NCBI RefSeq assembly: GCF_026109735.1
Contig: NZ_CP069620.1
Span: forward strand, 62,001-126,000
Source of the DNA: Salinimicrobium tongyeongense
Lineage (GTDB): Bacteria; Bacteroidota; Bacteroidia; Flavobacteriales; Flavobacteriaceae
Direction of reading: 5' to 3'
DNA: 64,000 bases
The translations under genes and the position numbers were made by a program. Position 1 is the stretch's first letter, and each line of letters begins with the position of its first letter. The notes beneath the pieces were generated by a model, which saw only the letters and a list, made by a program, of their open reading frames with translations, did no database searches and was not told where the DNA came from. Positions 21,663-30,583 of the stretch are shown piece by piece.

Positions 21663-21680
21663 GGAAAGTAGAAATATAAG
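21663..21680. promoter_or_regulatory. 18-bp element shared with the susC leader
   Basis: GGAAAGTAGAAATATAAG lies between the operon's -7 element and the transporter start codon. The identical 18 bases occur at 22915-22932 just upstream of susC; TTATT stands three bases before both copies. It is a candidate common regulatory site for the two arms of the glucan locus. Confidence 0.6.
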
Positions 21681-21698
21681 TCCTGATAAAAATCCCGA

Positions 21699-21706
21699 CA
21701 AAGATA
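21699..21706 (-). promoter_or_regulatory. Candidate -7 element of the maltodextrin operon
   Basis: TATCTTTG on the minus strand is a full match to TAnnTTTG. It lies between the lacI-type gene stop (21716) and the transporter start, so the six-gene operon can be transcribed separately from the regulator. Confidence 0.5.
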
Positions 21707-21715
21707 GTAAAAATT

Positions 21716-22753
21716 TTAAACAGTGAGCGTTTTTCTCTTTTGTGTCGACTCCCGTTCTATAAGGCTGGTTTTCACTATGGCAGTCTGGAATTTCTCATCT
21801 GTAGTAGTTTTTTCAATCCTGTCAAGCAGCAAATCGGCCGCTTTTGCACCCATTTCGGCACCGTGCTGGTTTACGGTACTCAGGCTTGGAATAAACCTTC
21901 GGGACAATTCTCCGTCAGAAAAGCTGAAGACAAGAACATCGTCTGGGACAGACAGCCCCTGACTTATTACTGCCTTTACCGCACTTGTAGCAAATTGTTC
22001 ATTTACCGCAAAAATCCCGTCTACCTCTCTTTCAGAAAGAAATTCGGCTATTTCTTCATGGCTGTTTTCCACATCTTCAATCTTCAGGATGAGATCTTCT
22101 TCAGCTTCCAGGTCATTATTCCGAAGTGCGCGTAGATAACCTTCGGTTCTTAATTTTCCCACACTTATATAATCAACCGTGGTAATAATTGCTATTTTTC
22201 GGCACCCGTTATCTATAAGTTGCTGAACCGCGTCTCGGGCACCGTCACTGTCGTCTATGATCACCTTGTCACAAATAATATCATTTACCACCCTGTCTAC
22301 CATCACCACAGGCATGCCCTGACTTATTACCTCTTCGAGGTGGTGATAATCCCCTTTTTGCTGGGTTTCCTTGGCTACAGAAAGTATGAAACCGTCTATA
22401 CTTCCATTAGCCAGCATTTCGAGGTTGATCACCTCCCTGTCAAAGGAATTGTTTGATAAACAGATGAGAACGTTATACCCGCGTTTGTTTGCCACTTCCT
22501 CTACCCCGCTAATCACGGTTGCAAAAAAATCATGAACTATTTCGGGCAGTACCAAACCAATGGTTTTTGTCCTTCGGTTTTTAAGGCTTAGGGCAATGTT
22601 GTTGGGCTTGTAATTATAGAGCTTGGCAAAAGCCTGTATTTTTTGGCGTGTATCGTCACTAATTTCGGGACTGTCACGTAAGGCTTTTGAAACTGTTGAG
22701 ACTGAGACGTCAAGTTCTCGGGCAATCTGCTTAAGGGTAAGTTTTGGCTTCAT
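21716..22753 (-). CDS. LacI-family regulator of the alpha-glucan locus
   Basis: This 345-residue protein has an N-terminal helix-turn-helix (LTLKQIARELDVSVSTVSKAL, about 6-26) and hinge helix, followed by a periplasmic-binding-protein-like sensor domain (about 60-335). Such proteins bind palindromic operators with a central CG and respond to a sugar. It sits exactly between the divergent transporter operon and susC. A perfect 14-bp CG-centred palindrome lies 87 bp upstream of its start (22841-22854). The likely ligand is maltose or a glucose phosphate. Bacteroides uses the membrane regulator SusR for starch; a cytoplasmic LacI regulator is the usual flavobacterial arrangement. Confidence 0.93.
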   Translation of the reverse strand: MKPKLTLKQIARELDVSVSTVSKALRDSPEISDDTRQKIQAFAKLYNYKPNNIALSLKNRRTKTIGLVLPEIVHDFFATVISGVEEVANKRGYNVLICLSNNSFDREVINLEMLANGSIDGFILSVAKETQQKGDYHHLEEVISQGMPVVMVDRVVNDIICDKVIIDDSDGARDAVQQLIDNGCRKIAIITTVDYISVGKLRTEGYLRALRNNDLEAEEDLILKIEDVENSHEEIAEFLSEREVDGIFAVNEQFATSAVKAVISQGLSVPDDVLVFSFSDGELSRRFIPSLSTVNQHGAEMGAKAADLLLDRIEKTTTDEKFQTAIVKTSLIERESTQKRKTLTV

Positions 22754-22840
22754 TGTAAGGGGGTTAAGATGGAGACCGTTAAAAATGGTAAATCTATAAT
22801 ATTTTACTGTTAAATTAAGATTATGATAAAGTTTTCAACA

Positions 22841-22854
22841 CGAAATCGATTTCG
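22841..22854. promoter_or_regulatory. Candidate LacI-type operator
   Basis: CGAAATCGATTTCG is a perfect 14-bp palindrome with central CG, the form expected for LacI-family operators. It lies between the divergent regulator and susC genes, about 50 bp upstream of the susC -7-like element (TACTTTTA, 22902-22909). Confidence 0.65.
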
Positions 22855-22914
22855 AGGGGGTTAGTGATTTATTTAATACCTGTATATCCTTTTAGAATAG
22901 CTACTTTTATTCCC

Positions 22915-22932
22915 GGAAAGTAGAAATATAAG
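22915..22932. promoter_or_regulatory. 18-bp element shared with the maltodextrin operon leader
   Basis: GGAAAGTAGAAATATAAG is identical to 21663-21680. It starts 5 nt after the best -7-like element of susC and ends 33 nt before its start codon, so it would overlap the transcription start or early leader. Confidence 0.6.
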
Positions 22933-22965
22933 GTTAAAATAAGTAAAACCTAACAAAGCAAATTT

Positions 22966-25890
22966 ATGAGAACATTTATTAAAAGCACATTGCTCATGTT
23001 ATTGATGCCAATGAGCTTTTTTGCTCAATCTACTGTTAGCGGTATTGTTACCGAAAGGGATACAGGGATGCCTATTCCCGGCGCTAACATAGTAATTAGA
23101 GGTACCACTACCGGTACCACAACTAATTTTGATGGGGAATACACCCTTGACGGCGTGAATCTCGATGATGTGATAGTAATATCATACATAGGCTTCGCTC
23201 CACAACAGATTCCCTATACAGGGCAGGAAACCATCAACGTACAACTTGCCCCCGATACAGCTATACTTGAAGAAGTAGTCTTAATTGGTTACGGTTCCAC
23301 AAGAAGGCAGGATGCCACCGGGGCCGTTCAACAAATTTCCACCGAAGAATTTAACCAGGGAGCCATTGTTTCTCCAGAACAATTGATTCAGGGGAAATCG
23401 GCCGGGGTTCAAATTACTTCGGGTAGCGGTGCACCCGGAGGTGGAACAGAGATCAGGATTCGTGGTGGTTCATCCCTATCGGCCAACAACTCTCCACTTA
23501 TAGTGGTTGATGGTGTGCCTTTAGACCAAAGAGGTGTACAGGGAGTAAGAAACCAGCTCAATGCTATTAACCCTAATGAGATCCAGGATTTTGTGGTACT
23601 TAAAGATGCTTCGGCAACTGCCATCTACGGTTCTAGGGCTTCTAACGGGGTTATTCTTATCACCACCAAAAAAGGTAAAAAGAATTCAGACCTCAAGTTT
23701 GAGTATGACCTTAAAGCTTCAGTTGGAGAGGTAGTAGAAACCGTTGATGTTCTAAATGCCGAACAATTCAGAAACCTGATTGAAACTACTCCCGGTACCG
23801 ATGTTGGCCTCTTGGGAGATGCTAATACCAACTGGCAGGATGAGATCTACCAAACTTCGGTGGGTGCAATTCACAACCTTACGGTCTCACAGGGTCTTGA
23901 AAATTTCTACTATCGTGTCAACTTTAACCATACCTCACAAACCGGAGTTTTAAGAACCGATACTTATGAGAGAAATGCGTTAAACACTGCTTTCAATTAT
24001 GATCTTCTAGACAACGATCTTAAACTTACCCTTACTGCCAAGGGAAGTATTGACCGTAACAACTTTGCTGATGAAGGCGCTATTGGTGCCGCAGTAAACT
24101 TTGATCCTACCAAGCCTGTATATGATGAAAACAGCAACTATGGAGGATTCTATGAGTGGACAAACAACAAAGGAGTGGCTTTACAACAGGCTACACGTAA
24201 CCCGGTTGCCCTTTTGCTTCAACGTGAAGATGAAGGAAAAACCAAACGTTTGATCACAAACTTTAACATTGATTACAGGATTCCGTTTGTAGATGACTTA
24301 AAATTCAACCTGAACGCAGGTCTTGATTATTCTGAAAATGACGGGTTTAATATACGCCCTACAAGTTCTGCAGTCGTGCTTCAGGACATTGCAGATGAAG
24401 AGGTCTATTGGGGAATGAACAGAAACCAGTTACTGGATTTCTATTTCAACTATAAACCTTACGTTGAATCTTTAAGCACTGCTTTTGATTTTACAGTAGG
24501 ACATTCTTACCAGGAGTTCTTTATCTCCAGCCAGCAGAGATATACCGATGCTGCCGTAGAAGGAAACTGGGTACTAAACCCTATTACCGTTGACAGAAAT
24601 GCCCTTGAATCTTACTTCGCAAGAGCAAGTTTTGACATAGCCGACAAATACCTGATTTCTGGTAGTTATCGTATGGACGGTTCTTCAAGGTTTAGCGAAG
24701 ATAACCGTTGGAGCTCCTTCCCTGCCGTATCTTTAGGCTGGAAGATCAACAATGAAGATTTCCTTAAAGATTCAGGAGTACTTTCTGAATTAAAACTAAG
24801 GGCAGGTTACGGGGTAACCGGTAACCAGGAAATTGGATCTAACTACGGTTATATGGGGATCTATACCCCTAGTGAAAGAGGTGCCAGCTACCAGTTTGGA
24901 GATCGTTTTTACCAAACCCTTAGGCCAGAAGAATACGATAAAGACCTAAAATGGGAAGAGCTGCAAACCTATAACGTGGGTATTGATTTTGGATTCCTTA
25001 ATGACAGGTTAACAGGTAGCGTTGATGCTTACCACAGAACTACCGAAAACCTGTTGGCTGAAGTACCGGTTCCTGCAGGTGCAAACCTATCTGACCGTTT
25101 GATCACCAACGTTGGTGAAACAGTGAGCAAGGGTCTTGAGATTGGATTGAATGGGGATATTATAAGATCAGATAAGATGAACTGGTCCCTTAATTACAAC
25201 ATCACCTTCCAGGATCTTGAAATTACAAAATTGTCACTGGGAGAAGATCCAAACTTTTTTATCCCTAAAGGAGAAATAAGCGGTGGTGTTGGTAACATGA
25301 TCCAAATCTGGAAAAAAGGAATTGACCCTACTACTTTCTTTGTGTACAGACAGGTTTATGACCCAAATGGAGAGCCAATTGAAGGTGCATATGTTGATGT
25401 TAACGGAGACAATACCATTACGGAAATTGATCGTCAACCTTACAAAAAAGGTTCACCCGATTTCTATATGGGCTTAAGCAGTAACTTCAACTATAAAGAT
25501 TTCGACTTTAGTTTTACCTGGAGGGGAAGCTTTGGAGGTTACATGTACAACAACATGCAGTCTGCTACAGGGTTTAGAGGCGCCGGAACTGTTACTCCGC
25601 AACCTTACTACTCGAACTTTAACTCAAACGTTCTAGAGACCGACTTCAATGAAAGCCAGTTCTTCTCAGATTACTATGTGCAAAGTGCCGATTTTGTGAA
25701 GCTTGATAACGTATCTATCGGGTACCTAATCGCAGGAGAAAAAGTAGACTTCCGTGCTTCTTTAACAGCCAGCAACGTTTTGACCATTACAGATTATGAC
25801 GGTCTTGATCCCGAGATCTCTGGCGGTATAGATAACAACTTCTATCCAAGGCCCAGAACCTATACTTTAGGTCTTAATCTAACATTTTAG
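22966..25890 (+). CDS. SusC-like TonB-dependent outer-membrane transporter (alpha-glucan)
   Basis: This 974-residue protein has a signal peptide of about 20 residues (ending SFFAQ). A carboxypeptidase-regulatory-like domain (about 22-100, SGIVTERDTGMPIPGANI) is followed by a TonB-box-like region (EEVVLIGYG), a plug domain and a 22-strand barrel ending in the aromatic C-terminus LNLTF. It should import maltooligosaccharides with the SusD partner, powered by TonB. It is first in a + strand run with susD (14-bp gap), the SusE-like gene and the amylase. Expression is probably controlled by the LacI regulator through the palindrome at 22841-22854. Confidence 0.96.
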   Translation: MRTFIKSTLLMLLMPMSFFAQSTVSGIVTERDTGMPIPGANIVIRGTTTGTTTNFDGEYTLDGVNLDDVIVISYIGFAPQQIPYTGQETINVQLAPDTAILEEVVLIGYGSTRRQDATGAVQQISTEEFNQGAIVSPEQLIQGKSAGVQITSGSGAPGGGTEIRIRGGSSLSANNSPLIVVDGVPLDQRGVQGVRNQLNAINPNEIQDFVVLKDASATAIYGSRASNGVILITTKKGKKNSDLKFEYDLKASVGEVVETVDVLNAEQFRNLIETTPGTDVGLLGDANTNWQDEIYQTSVGAIHNLTVSQGLENFYYRVNFNHTSQTGVLRTDTYERNALNTAFNYDLLDNDLKLTLTAKGSIDRNNFADEGAIGAAVNFDPTKPVYDENSNYGGFYEWTNNKGVALQQATRNPVALLLQREDEGKTKRLITNFNIDYRIPFVDDLKFNLNAGLDYSENDGFNIRPTSSAVVLQDIADEEVYWGMNRNQLLDFYFNYKPYVESLSTAFDFTVGHSYQEFFISSQQRYTDAAVEGNWVLNPITVDRNALESYFARASFDIADKYLISGSYRMDGSSRFSEDNRWSSFPAVSLGWKINNEDFLKDSGVLSELKLRAGYGVTGNQEIGSNYGYMGIYTPSERGASYQFGDRFYQTLRPEEYDKDLKWEELQTYNVGIDFGFLNDRLTGSVDAYHRTTENLLAEVPVPAGANLSDRLITNVGETVSKGLEIGLNGDIIRSDKMNWSLNYNITFQDLEITKLSLGEDPNFFIPKGEISGGVGNMIQIWKKGIDPTTFFVYRQVYDPNGEPIEGAYVDVNGDNTITEIDRQPYKKGSPDFYMGLSSNFNYKDFDFSFTWRGSFGGYMYNNMQSATGFRGAGTVTPQPYYSNFNSNVLETDFNESQFFSDYYVQSADFVKLDNVSIGYLIAGEKVDFRASLTASNVLTITDYDGLDPEISGGIDNNFYPRPRTYTLGLNLTF

Positions 25891-25904
25891 AGAATTAAAA
25901 AACT

Positions 25905-27503
25905 ATGAATATGAACAATAAAATAAAATCATTCTTTCTCATCTTCCTCAGCCTTACAGTTCTGGGATCTTGTGAGAGTGAACTAGATCTACAGCCTGAA
26001 GACAACAGGAAAGTACCGGGCCAGTTACTAGATGATTCGGCTGCTTACAAACAGTTCCTGGCAAAATTGTATGCCGGTCTTGCAGTGAGCGGGCAGGAAG
26101 GCCCTGCAGGTAATCCAGACCTTTTGGGACTGGACGAAGGCTTCTCTCAATACATGCGCCTCTACTGGATGCTCCAGGAGCTACCTACAGATGAAGCCCT
26201 AATTGGCTGGAATGATGGTACTATTGCCGATTTACACGGGCAGAACTGGACTTCAGGAAACGAATTTATTCGAACCATGTACTCCAGGATCCTCTATCAA
26301 ATTGCACAGGCCAATGAATATATTCGCCAGTCTAGTGATGCCAATCTAAGTGCCAATGGAATTGAAGAATCTGAAATGGCCGAAATTCAGCAGTTTAGGG
26401 CAGAAGCAAGGTTCCTTAGAGCCTTGAGCTACTATCACGCGATGGATCTCTATGGAAACCCTCCTTTTATTACTGAAGACAGCCCGGTGGGTGCTTTTCT
26501 TCCGGAACAAATCCAGAGAGCCGAACTCTTTGATTATATTGAGAGCGAACTTCTTGATATAGAAGGTAAAGTAGTAGCTGCAGGCCAGAATGAATATGGG
26601 CGTGCAGACCAGGCTGCTGTTTGGACCCTTCTTGCCAAACTTTACCTTAATGCAGAAGTTTATACCGGTACTCCAAGATACGACGATGTACTCACCTATT
26701 CTCAAAAAGTAATAGATGCAGGTTTCACCCTAGTAGACGATTACCAGAAACTCTTCCTTGCCGATAATGATGTTAACGGGGCTCAAAACGAGATCATTTT
26801 CCCCATTAGGTTTGACGGACTTAACACTAACTCTTACGGCGGACTCACCTTTATCATTCACGCCTCTGTTGGTGGGGATATGGACCCTGAAGAATTTGGA
26901 GTGAACTCTGGGTGGGCAGGTCTAAGAACAACTCCCGAATTTGTAAGCCTGTTTCCTGATGGAGCAGATTCTGCCGATGAAAGGGAAATGTTCTATACTG
27001 AAGGCCAAAGCCTTGAAATCAACAGCATAAGCAGCTTTACAGATGGTTATGCAGTTGGTAAGTACAAGAACGTAGATGTAAATGGCAACCAGGGAAGCGA
27101 TGCTACCGGAGAACATGTAGATACAGATTTCCCACTGTTCAGGCTGGGTGACGTATACCTCATGTATGCCGAAGCTGCTTTCAGAACCAATACCAATATG
27201 TCTCAGGCCGTTGATTATATCAATGAACTAAGGGAAAGAGCTTATGGAGAAGGTAACGGGCTTATCTCAGCAAGTGCCATTAACAACAACTTCCTAATCA
27301 ACGAACGCGGAAGGGAGTTATATTGGGAAGCACACAGAAGAACAGACCTCATCCGTTTCAACCGTTTTACTGAAAATGGCGTGTGGGCATGGAAAGGTGA
27401 TGTTCCTCAGGGAACAACCACCGCTCCCTACAGAAACATCTTCCCTATCCCTGCTTCCGATCTGGGAGTAAACACCAACTTAACACAAAACCCAGGATAC
27501 TAA
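25905..27503 (+). CDS. SusD-like glycan-binding lipoprotein (alpha-glucan)
   Basis: This 532-residue protein has a lipoprotein signal with the lipid Cys in LGSCESELDLQ. The SusD/RagB fold is helical with TPR-like repeats. Typical stretches are LRALSYYHAMDLYGNPPF in the N-terminal half and the C-terminal NERGRELYWEAHRRTDLIRF. It acts as the lid over the preceding SusC pore and binds glucan at the cell surface. The MNMNN start is kept because it has the best spacing to susC; a second Met two codons on is equally possible. Confidence 0.95.
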   Translation: MNMNNKIKSFFLIFLSLTVLGSCESELDLQPEDNRKVPGQLLDDSAAYKQFLAKLYAGLAVSGQEGPAGNPDLLGLDEGFSQYMRLYWMLQELPTDEALIGWNDGTIADLHGQNWTSGNEFIRTMYSRILYQIAQANEYIRQSSDANLSANGIEESEMAEIQQFRAEARFLRALSYYHAMDLYGNPPFITEDSPVGAFLPEQIQRAELFDYIESELLDIEGKVVAAGQNEYGRADQAAVWTLLAKLYLNAEVYTGTPRYDDVLTYSQKVIDAGFTLVDDYQKLFLADNDVNGAQNEIIFPIRFDGLNTNSYGGLTFIIHASVGGDMDPEEFGVNSGWAGLRTTPEFVSLFPDGADSADEREMFYTEGQSLEINSISSFTDGYAVGKYKNVDVNGNQGSDATGEHVDTDFPLFRLGDVYLMYAEAAFRTNTNMSQAVDYINELRERAYGEGNGLISASAINNNFLINERGRELYWEAHRRTDLIRFNRFTENGVWAWKGDVPQGTTTAPYRNIFPIPASDLGVNTNLTQNPGY

Positions 27504-27516
27504 CATTATTTATAAA

Positions 27517-28665
27517 ATGAGAACAATGAAAAAATTATCAATAGTACTATTAGCTTTTGTCGCTCTTGTAGGTTTTAACGCCTGTTCGAGTGATGATGAT
27601 GTGGTATTCATCGCACAACCAGACCCAGAAGGAATCTCCTTTGTCAATACATTCTCACCAGAATACGTATTGACCAGTTCTACAGCTGAAAACACTGTAG
27701 AACGATTTGTGTGGAATGAAATAAACCTTGATGTGCCTACAAACATTAATTATGATGTCTTGGCGTCTGCTTCTGAAGAAATGTCAGATCCGGCACTGTT
27801 GGGAAGTACAGCAGGAACAAACCTCGCAGTAAAAGTGAAACAATTTATGACTTTTGCTACTAATGAGCTGGGTCTGGATAAAGATCCAACCACCGAGGCT
27901 CCAAACTCGGGCACTATGTATGTGCAGGTTGTAGCTACTGCCGGTACAGCAGGTGAAATGATACACGCTTCAGAAGTGCATTCCATAAATATAGTTATTC
28001 CTGAAGATACAGGTGACGAAGAAGTAGAGCTGCCTAAAATTTATATGGTAGGTAACTTCCAGGCTGCCGGTGGTTACGGTAAAGACTGGACTCCTCAGGA
28101 TGGAGTGCCTTTAGCTGCATCTGGTGAAGGTAAAACTGATTTTGAAGGTTTTGTATACATCAATGCTGAATCTCCAGAATTTAAATTTCTTCCAACTAAC
28201 ACAGTATGGGATGGAGATTATGGAGATGCAGGTACAGAAGCAGGAGGCTTTACAGGGTCTCTTGTTCAGGAAGGGGAAGTAAATGCTGGTACACCAGACG
28301 GTACCGGTGGGTATTACCTTGTAAAAGTTAATACAGATGCTCTCACCTACTCTCTTACTAAAGTTGACTTTGGTGTTATAGGCAACGCAACTCCTACAGC
28401 TTGGGATTCAGACACCGATATGCAATACAATCCTGAAACCAAACTTTGGACTGTAACCATGGATCTTACCCAGCAGGAAGCTCCAGACAACGGATTAAAA
28501 TTTAGAGCAAATGATGCCTGGGACATCGAATTCGGTGACAACGATGCTGATGGAACGTTAGATCTAAAAGGAGCAAATATTGGAGTGCCAGAGAGCGGCA
28601 ACTTCACTATCACTATGGATTTAAGCAATCCAAGAAATTACACGTACAGCCTGAATAAAAACTAG
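27517..28665 (+). CDS. SusE/SusF-like surface starch-binding lipoprotein
   Basis: This 382-residue protein has lipid Cys C23 (FNACSSDDD); the SSDDD stretch is a strong flavobacterial surface-export signal. An N-terminal SusE-type domain (about 30-160) precedes two repeated carbohydrate-binding modules. Both start similarly (KIYMVGNFQAAGGYGKDW and FGVIGNATPTAWDSDTDM), as in SusE and SusF. It holds starch or glycogen at the surface next to SusC/D; no catalysis is expected. It lies 13 bp after susD. A long hairpin follows before the amylase, which could lower amylase expression relative to the binding proteins. Confidence 0.9.
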   Translation: MRTMKKLSIVLLAFVALVGFNACSSDDDVVFIAQPDPEGISFVNTFSPEYVLTSSTAENTVERFVWNEINLDVPTNINYDVLASASEEMSDPALLGSTAGTNLAVKVKQFMTFATNELGLDKDPTTEAPNSGTMYVQVVATAGTAGEMIHASEVHSINIVIPEDTGDEEVELPKIYMVGNFQAAGGYGKDWTPQDGVPLAASGEGKTDFEGFVYINAESPEFKFLPTNTVWDGDYGDAGTEAGGFTGSLVQEGEVNAGTPDGTGGYYLVKVNTDALTYSLTKVDFGVIGNATPTAWDSDTDMQYNPETKLWTVTMDLTQQEAPDNGLKFRANDAWDIEFGDNDADGTLDLKGANIGVPESGNFTITMDLSNPRNYTYSLNKN

Positions 28666-28673
28666 GTTTAAAC

Positions 28674-28752
28674 AAAGGCTGTCTTAGAAAATCCTAAAAA
28701 CGTCAATATGAGTAAATTGGCGTCAAAAAGGGCTTTTTAGACAGCCTTTTTT
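28674..28752 (+). terminator. Intra-operon hairpin terminator between SusE-like and amylase genes
   Basis: Arms AAAGGCTGTCT (28674-28684) and AGACAGCCTTT (28739-28749) are followed by a T-run. An inner stem CTAAAAA/TTTTTAG sits in the loop. It lies inside the susC-to-amylase gene run, so it may act as an attenuator or processing site rather than a full stop. Confidence 0.75.
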
Positions 28753-28775
28753 ATATCCTGATCAAAAACACAACA

Positions 28776-30209
28776 ATGAAAAAATCTAAATTTTTATATC
28801 CTTTCCTCTTTTCCCTGTTCGCCCTGGGAGCATGTTCCTCAGATGATGATTCGGGGGAGCCAGATCAAGGAAAAGAACCGGTAAACCCGCCTCCTGTCGA
28901 AGCGCAGCCAATAAACCTGGCAGATTATGACAATGGTACCGGGGTTATGATGCAGGCCTTTTACTGGGATGTAGAACCAAGACATGAATGGTGGAATGTA
29001 ATTTCCGAAAAAATTGAGGGATGGGCTAATGCAGGTGTGAATCGCATCTGGCTTCCGCCTGCTTCAAAAGGGCAATCTGGTGGCTATTCTATGGGTTATG
29101 ACCCTTCAGATTATTATGACCTGGGAGAATATCTTCAGCATGAAACCACCGAAACCCGTTTTGGTTCCAGAGAAGAACTCGACAACCTAATTGCCGCTGC
29201 TCACAGCAACGAAATTGAAGTGATTGCCGATATCGTTCTTAACCATAATTCGGGTGGAGGTAAAGAATGGAACCCTTACGTACAGGATTCTACCTACACG
29301 CTTTTCGACGAAGCTCACGGCAATGCTTCAGGAATGTTTAACCGTACCTGGGAAGATTTTCATCCCAACAGTACCAGTGAGTACGACAGCGGATATTTTC
29401 TTGGACAGGATCTTGACCACGATGTACAACATGTGCAAGACTGGCTATGGCTTAATGAGAATTCCGTTGCTAAATATTACAAGAACAACGTAGGTTTTGA
29501 CGGCTGGCGCTTTGATTTTGTCAAAGGTTTCGCCCCATGGGTGGTAAAAGACTGGATGGAATCTGTAGGCGGATTTGGGGTTGCAGAGCTATGGGATGGA
29601 AATCCTAACGTTCTGGAAAACTACATTGAAAAAACTGGAATTTCAGTATTCGACTTTTCCACCTTTTACAAACTGGATGAAGCTTTAGACAGGTACAATG
29701 ATCTTACCTATTTAACCCAGGATATGTTGTGGAAAACCCATCCTGAAAAAGCAGTGACCTTCACTGCCAACCATGATACCGAAAAGGATTCAAATGAAGA
29801 TAACTTCATATCAAAAGAGAATAAATTGATGGCCTACGCTTATATCCTTACACATCCGGGATATCCAACAATCTTTTATTCAGATTATGAGAATCCAGCT
29901 TTTCAAAGCCAGTTAAAGCAGTTAATGCTCATCAATAATTCTATTGCAAACGGAGAAGTAGAAGTGCTGTTCGCCGATAATGATGAATACATCATGAAAA
30001 GAGCCCGTACTGCGAGTAATCCGGGATTGATACTTTACCTCAACCTTAACGGAAACATTAAGTTCAAAGAGGTTGATACAGACTGGAACATGGCACCTTT
30101 AATGGATTACAGCGGTAATATTGACTATACCCCAACTACCGATGAAAATGGAAATGTGAGCCTACGTGCCCCCGCCAACGGTTACGCCATTTACTCGATA
30201 ATGAAATAA
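28776..30209 (+). CDS. SusG-like GH13 alpha-amylase, surface lipoprotein
   Basis: This 477-residue protein has lipid Cys C20 (LGACSSDDDSGE), again a strong surface-export signal, then a Pro/Glu-rich tether (about 26-45). The catalytic barrel has VLNHN (154-158), nucleophile D247 (WRFDF), acid E271 (VAELWD) and D334 (TANHDTEKD). The style (MMQAFYWD, IWLPPASKG) resembles plant-type and GH13 subfamily 6/7-like amylases. It should cut starch or glycogen outside the cell into oligosaccharides for SusC/D. It follows the SusE-like gene after the hairpin at 28674-28752 and is closed by a terminator. Confidence 0.95.
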   Translation: MKKSKFLYPFLFSLFALGACSSDDDSGEPDQGKEPVNPPPVEAQPINLADYDNGTGVMMQAFYWDVEPRHEWWNVISEKIEGWANAGVNRIWLPPASKGQSGGYSMGYDPSDYYDLGEYLQHETTETRFGSREELDNLIAAAHSNEIEVIADIVLNHNSGGGKEWNPYVQDSTYTLFDEAHGNASGMFNRTWEDFHPNSTSEYDSGYFLGQDLDHDVQHVQDWLWLNENSVAKYYKNNVGFDGWRFDFVKGFAPWVVKDWMESVGGFGVAELWDGNPNVLENYIEKTGISVFDFSTFYKLDEALDRYNDLTYLTQDMLWKTHPEKAVTFTANHDTEKDSNEDNFISKENKLMAYAYILTHPGYPTIFYSDYENPAFQSQLKQLMLINNSIANGEVEVLFADNDEYIMKRARTASNPGLILYLNLNGNIKFKEVDTDWNMAPLMDYSGNIDYTPTTDENGNVSLRAPANGYAIYSIMK

Positions 30210-30230
30210 TTTCTTCGGAAAGAAAATCAG

Positions 30231-30264
30231 AAAGGCGGGTCAAATTTTGACCTGGCCTTTTTTT
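30231..30264 (+). terminator. Terminator of the amylase gene
   Basis: The stem AAAGGCGGGTCAAA pairs imperfectly with TTTGACCTGGCCTTT (30246-30260) and is followed by TTTT. It lies 21 bp after the amylase stop. Confidence 0.75.
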
Positions 30265-30306
30265 ATGGAATCTGATGTCTGGTTCCGGAAGAACGACATG
30301 TTCTTA

Positions 30307-30346
30307 CCCCCACCCCGACCTGCGGTCACCCCTCCGGTGGAGGGGA
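30307..30346. repeat. GC-rich REP-like repeat, copy 1
   Basis: The copy contains CACCCCGACCTGCGGTCACC followed by a CCTCC-GGT-GGAGG hairpin. The CACCCCGACCTGCGG core and a following hairpin recur in copy 2. Base composition is unlike the surrounding DNA. Confidence 0.75.
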
Positions 30347-30484
30347 TGGTAATGAGAATGTTTATTTTAAATATAAAAAGTTCTTAAAACCAATGTGAAC
30401 TTCAACCTGTTCAACGCCAACTATCGCAACTCAAAATTCTCAAGGAAGAAAAAAGAACATTTATGAATTCGTAGCACACAATAA

Positions 30485-30520
30485 CCACCCCGACCTGCGG
30501 CCACCCCTTCGAAGGAGGGG
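30485..30520. repeat. GC-rich REP-like repeat, copy 2
   Basis: Same orientation as copy 1, about 180 bp further on. The core CACCCCGACCTGCGG is identical; the hairpin is CCCCTTC-GAAGG-AGGGG, with changed bases but kept pairing, which suggests the stem matters. Confidence 0.75.
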
Positions 30521-30583
30521 GTTAAAAATTGGAATTTGGTGCTTGTATTTTGCTGCTTATTTCACACTGACCACTGATTTAAT

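Larger units (their letters stand above)
30210..30583. other. Intergenic region with terminator and two REP-like repeats
   Basis: This 374-bp gap between convergent genes holds the amylase terminator (30231-30264) and two copies of a GC-rich hairpin repeat (30307-30346 and 30485-30520) in an otherwise A/T-rich stretch. No coding frame is convincing. Confidence 0.75.

Noticed and set aside
30307-30520. Repeated GC-rich units considered as a CRISPR array
   Set aside because: Only two units, about 180 bp apart, with imperfect repeats and no spacers of regular length.
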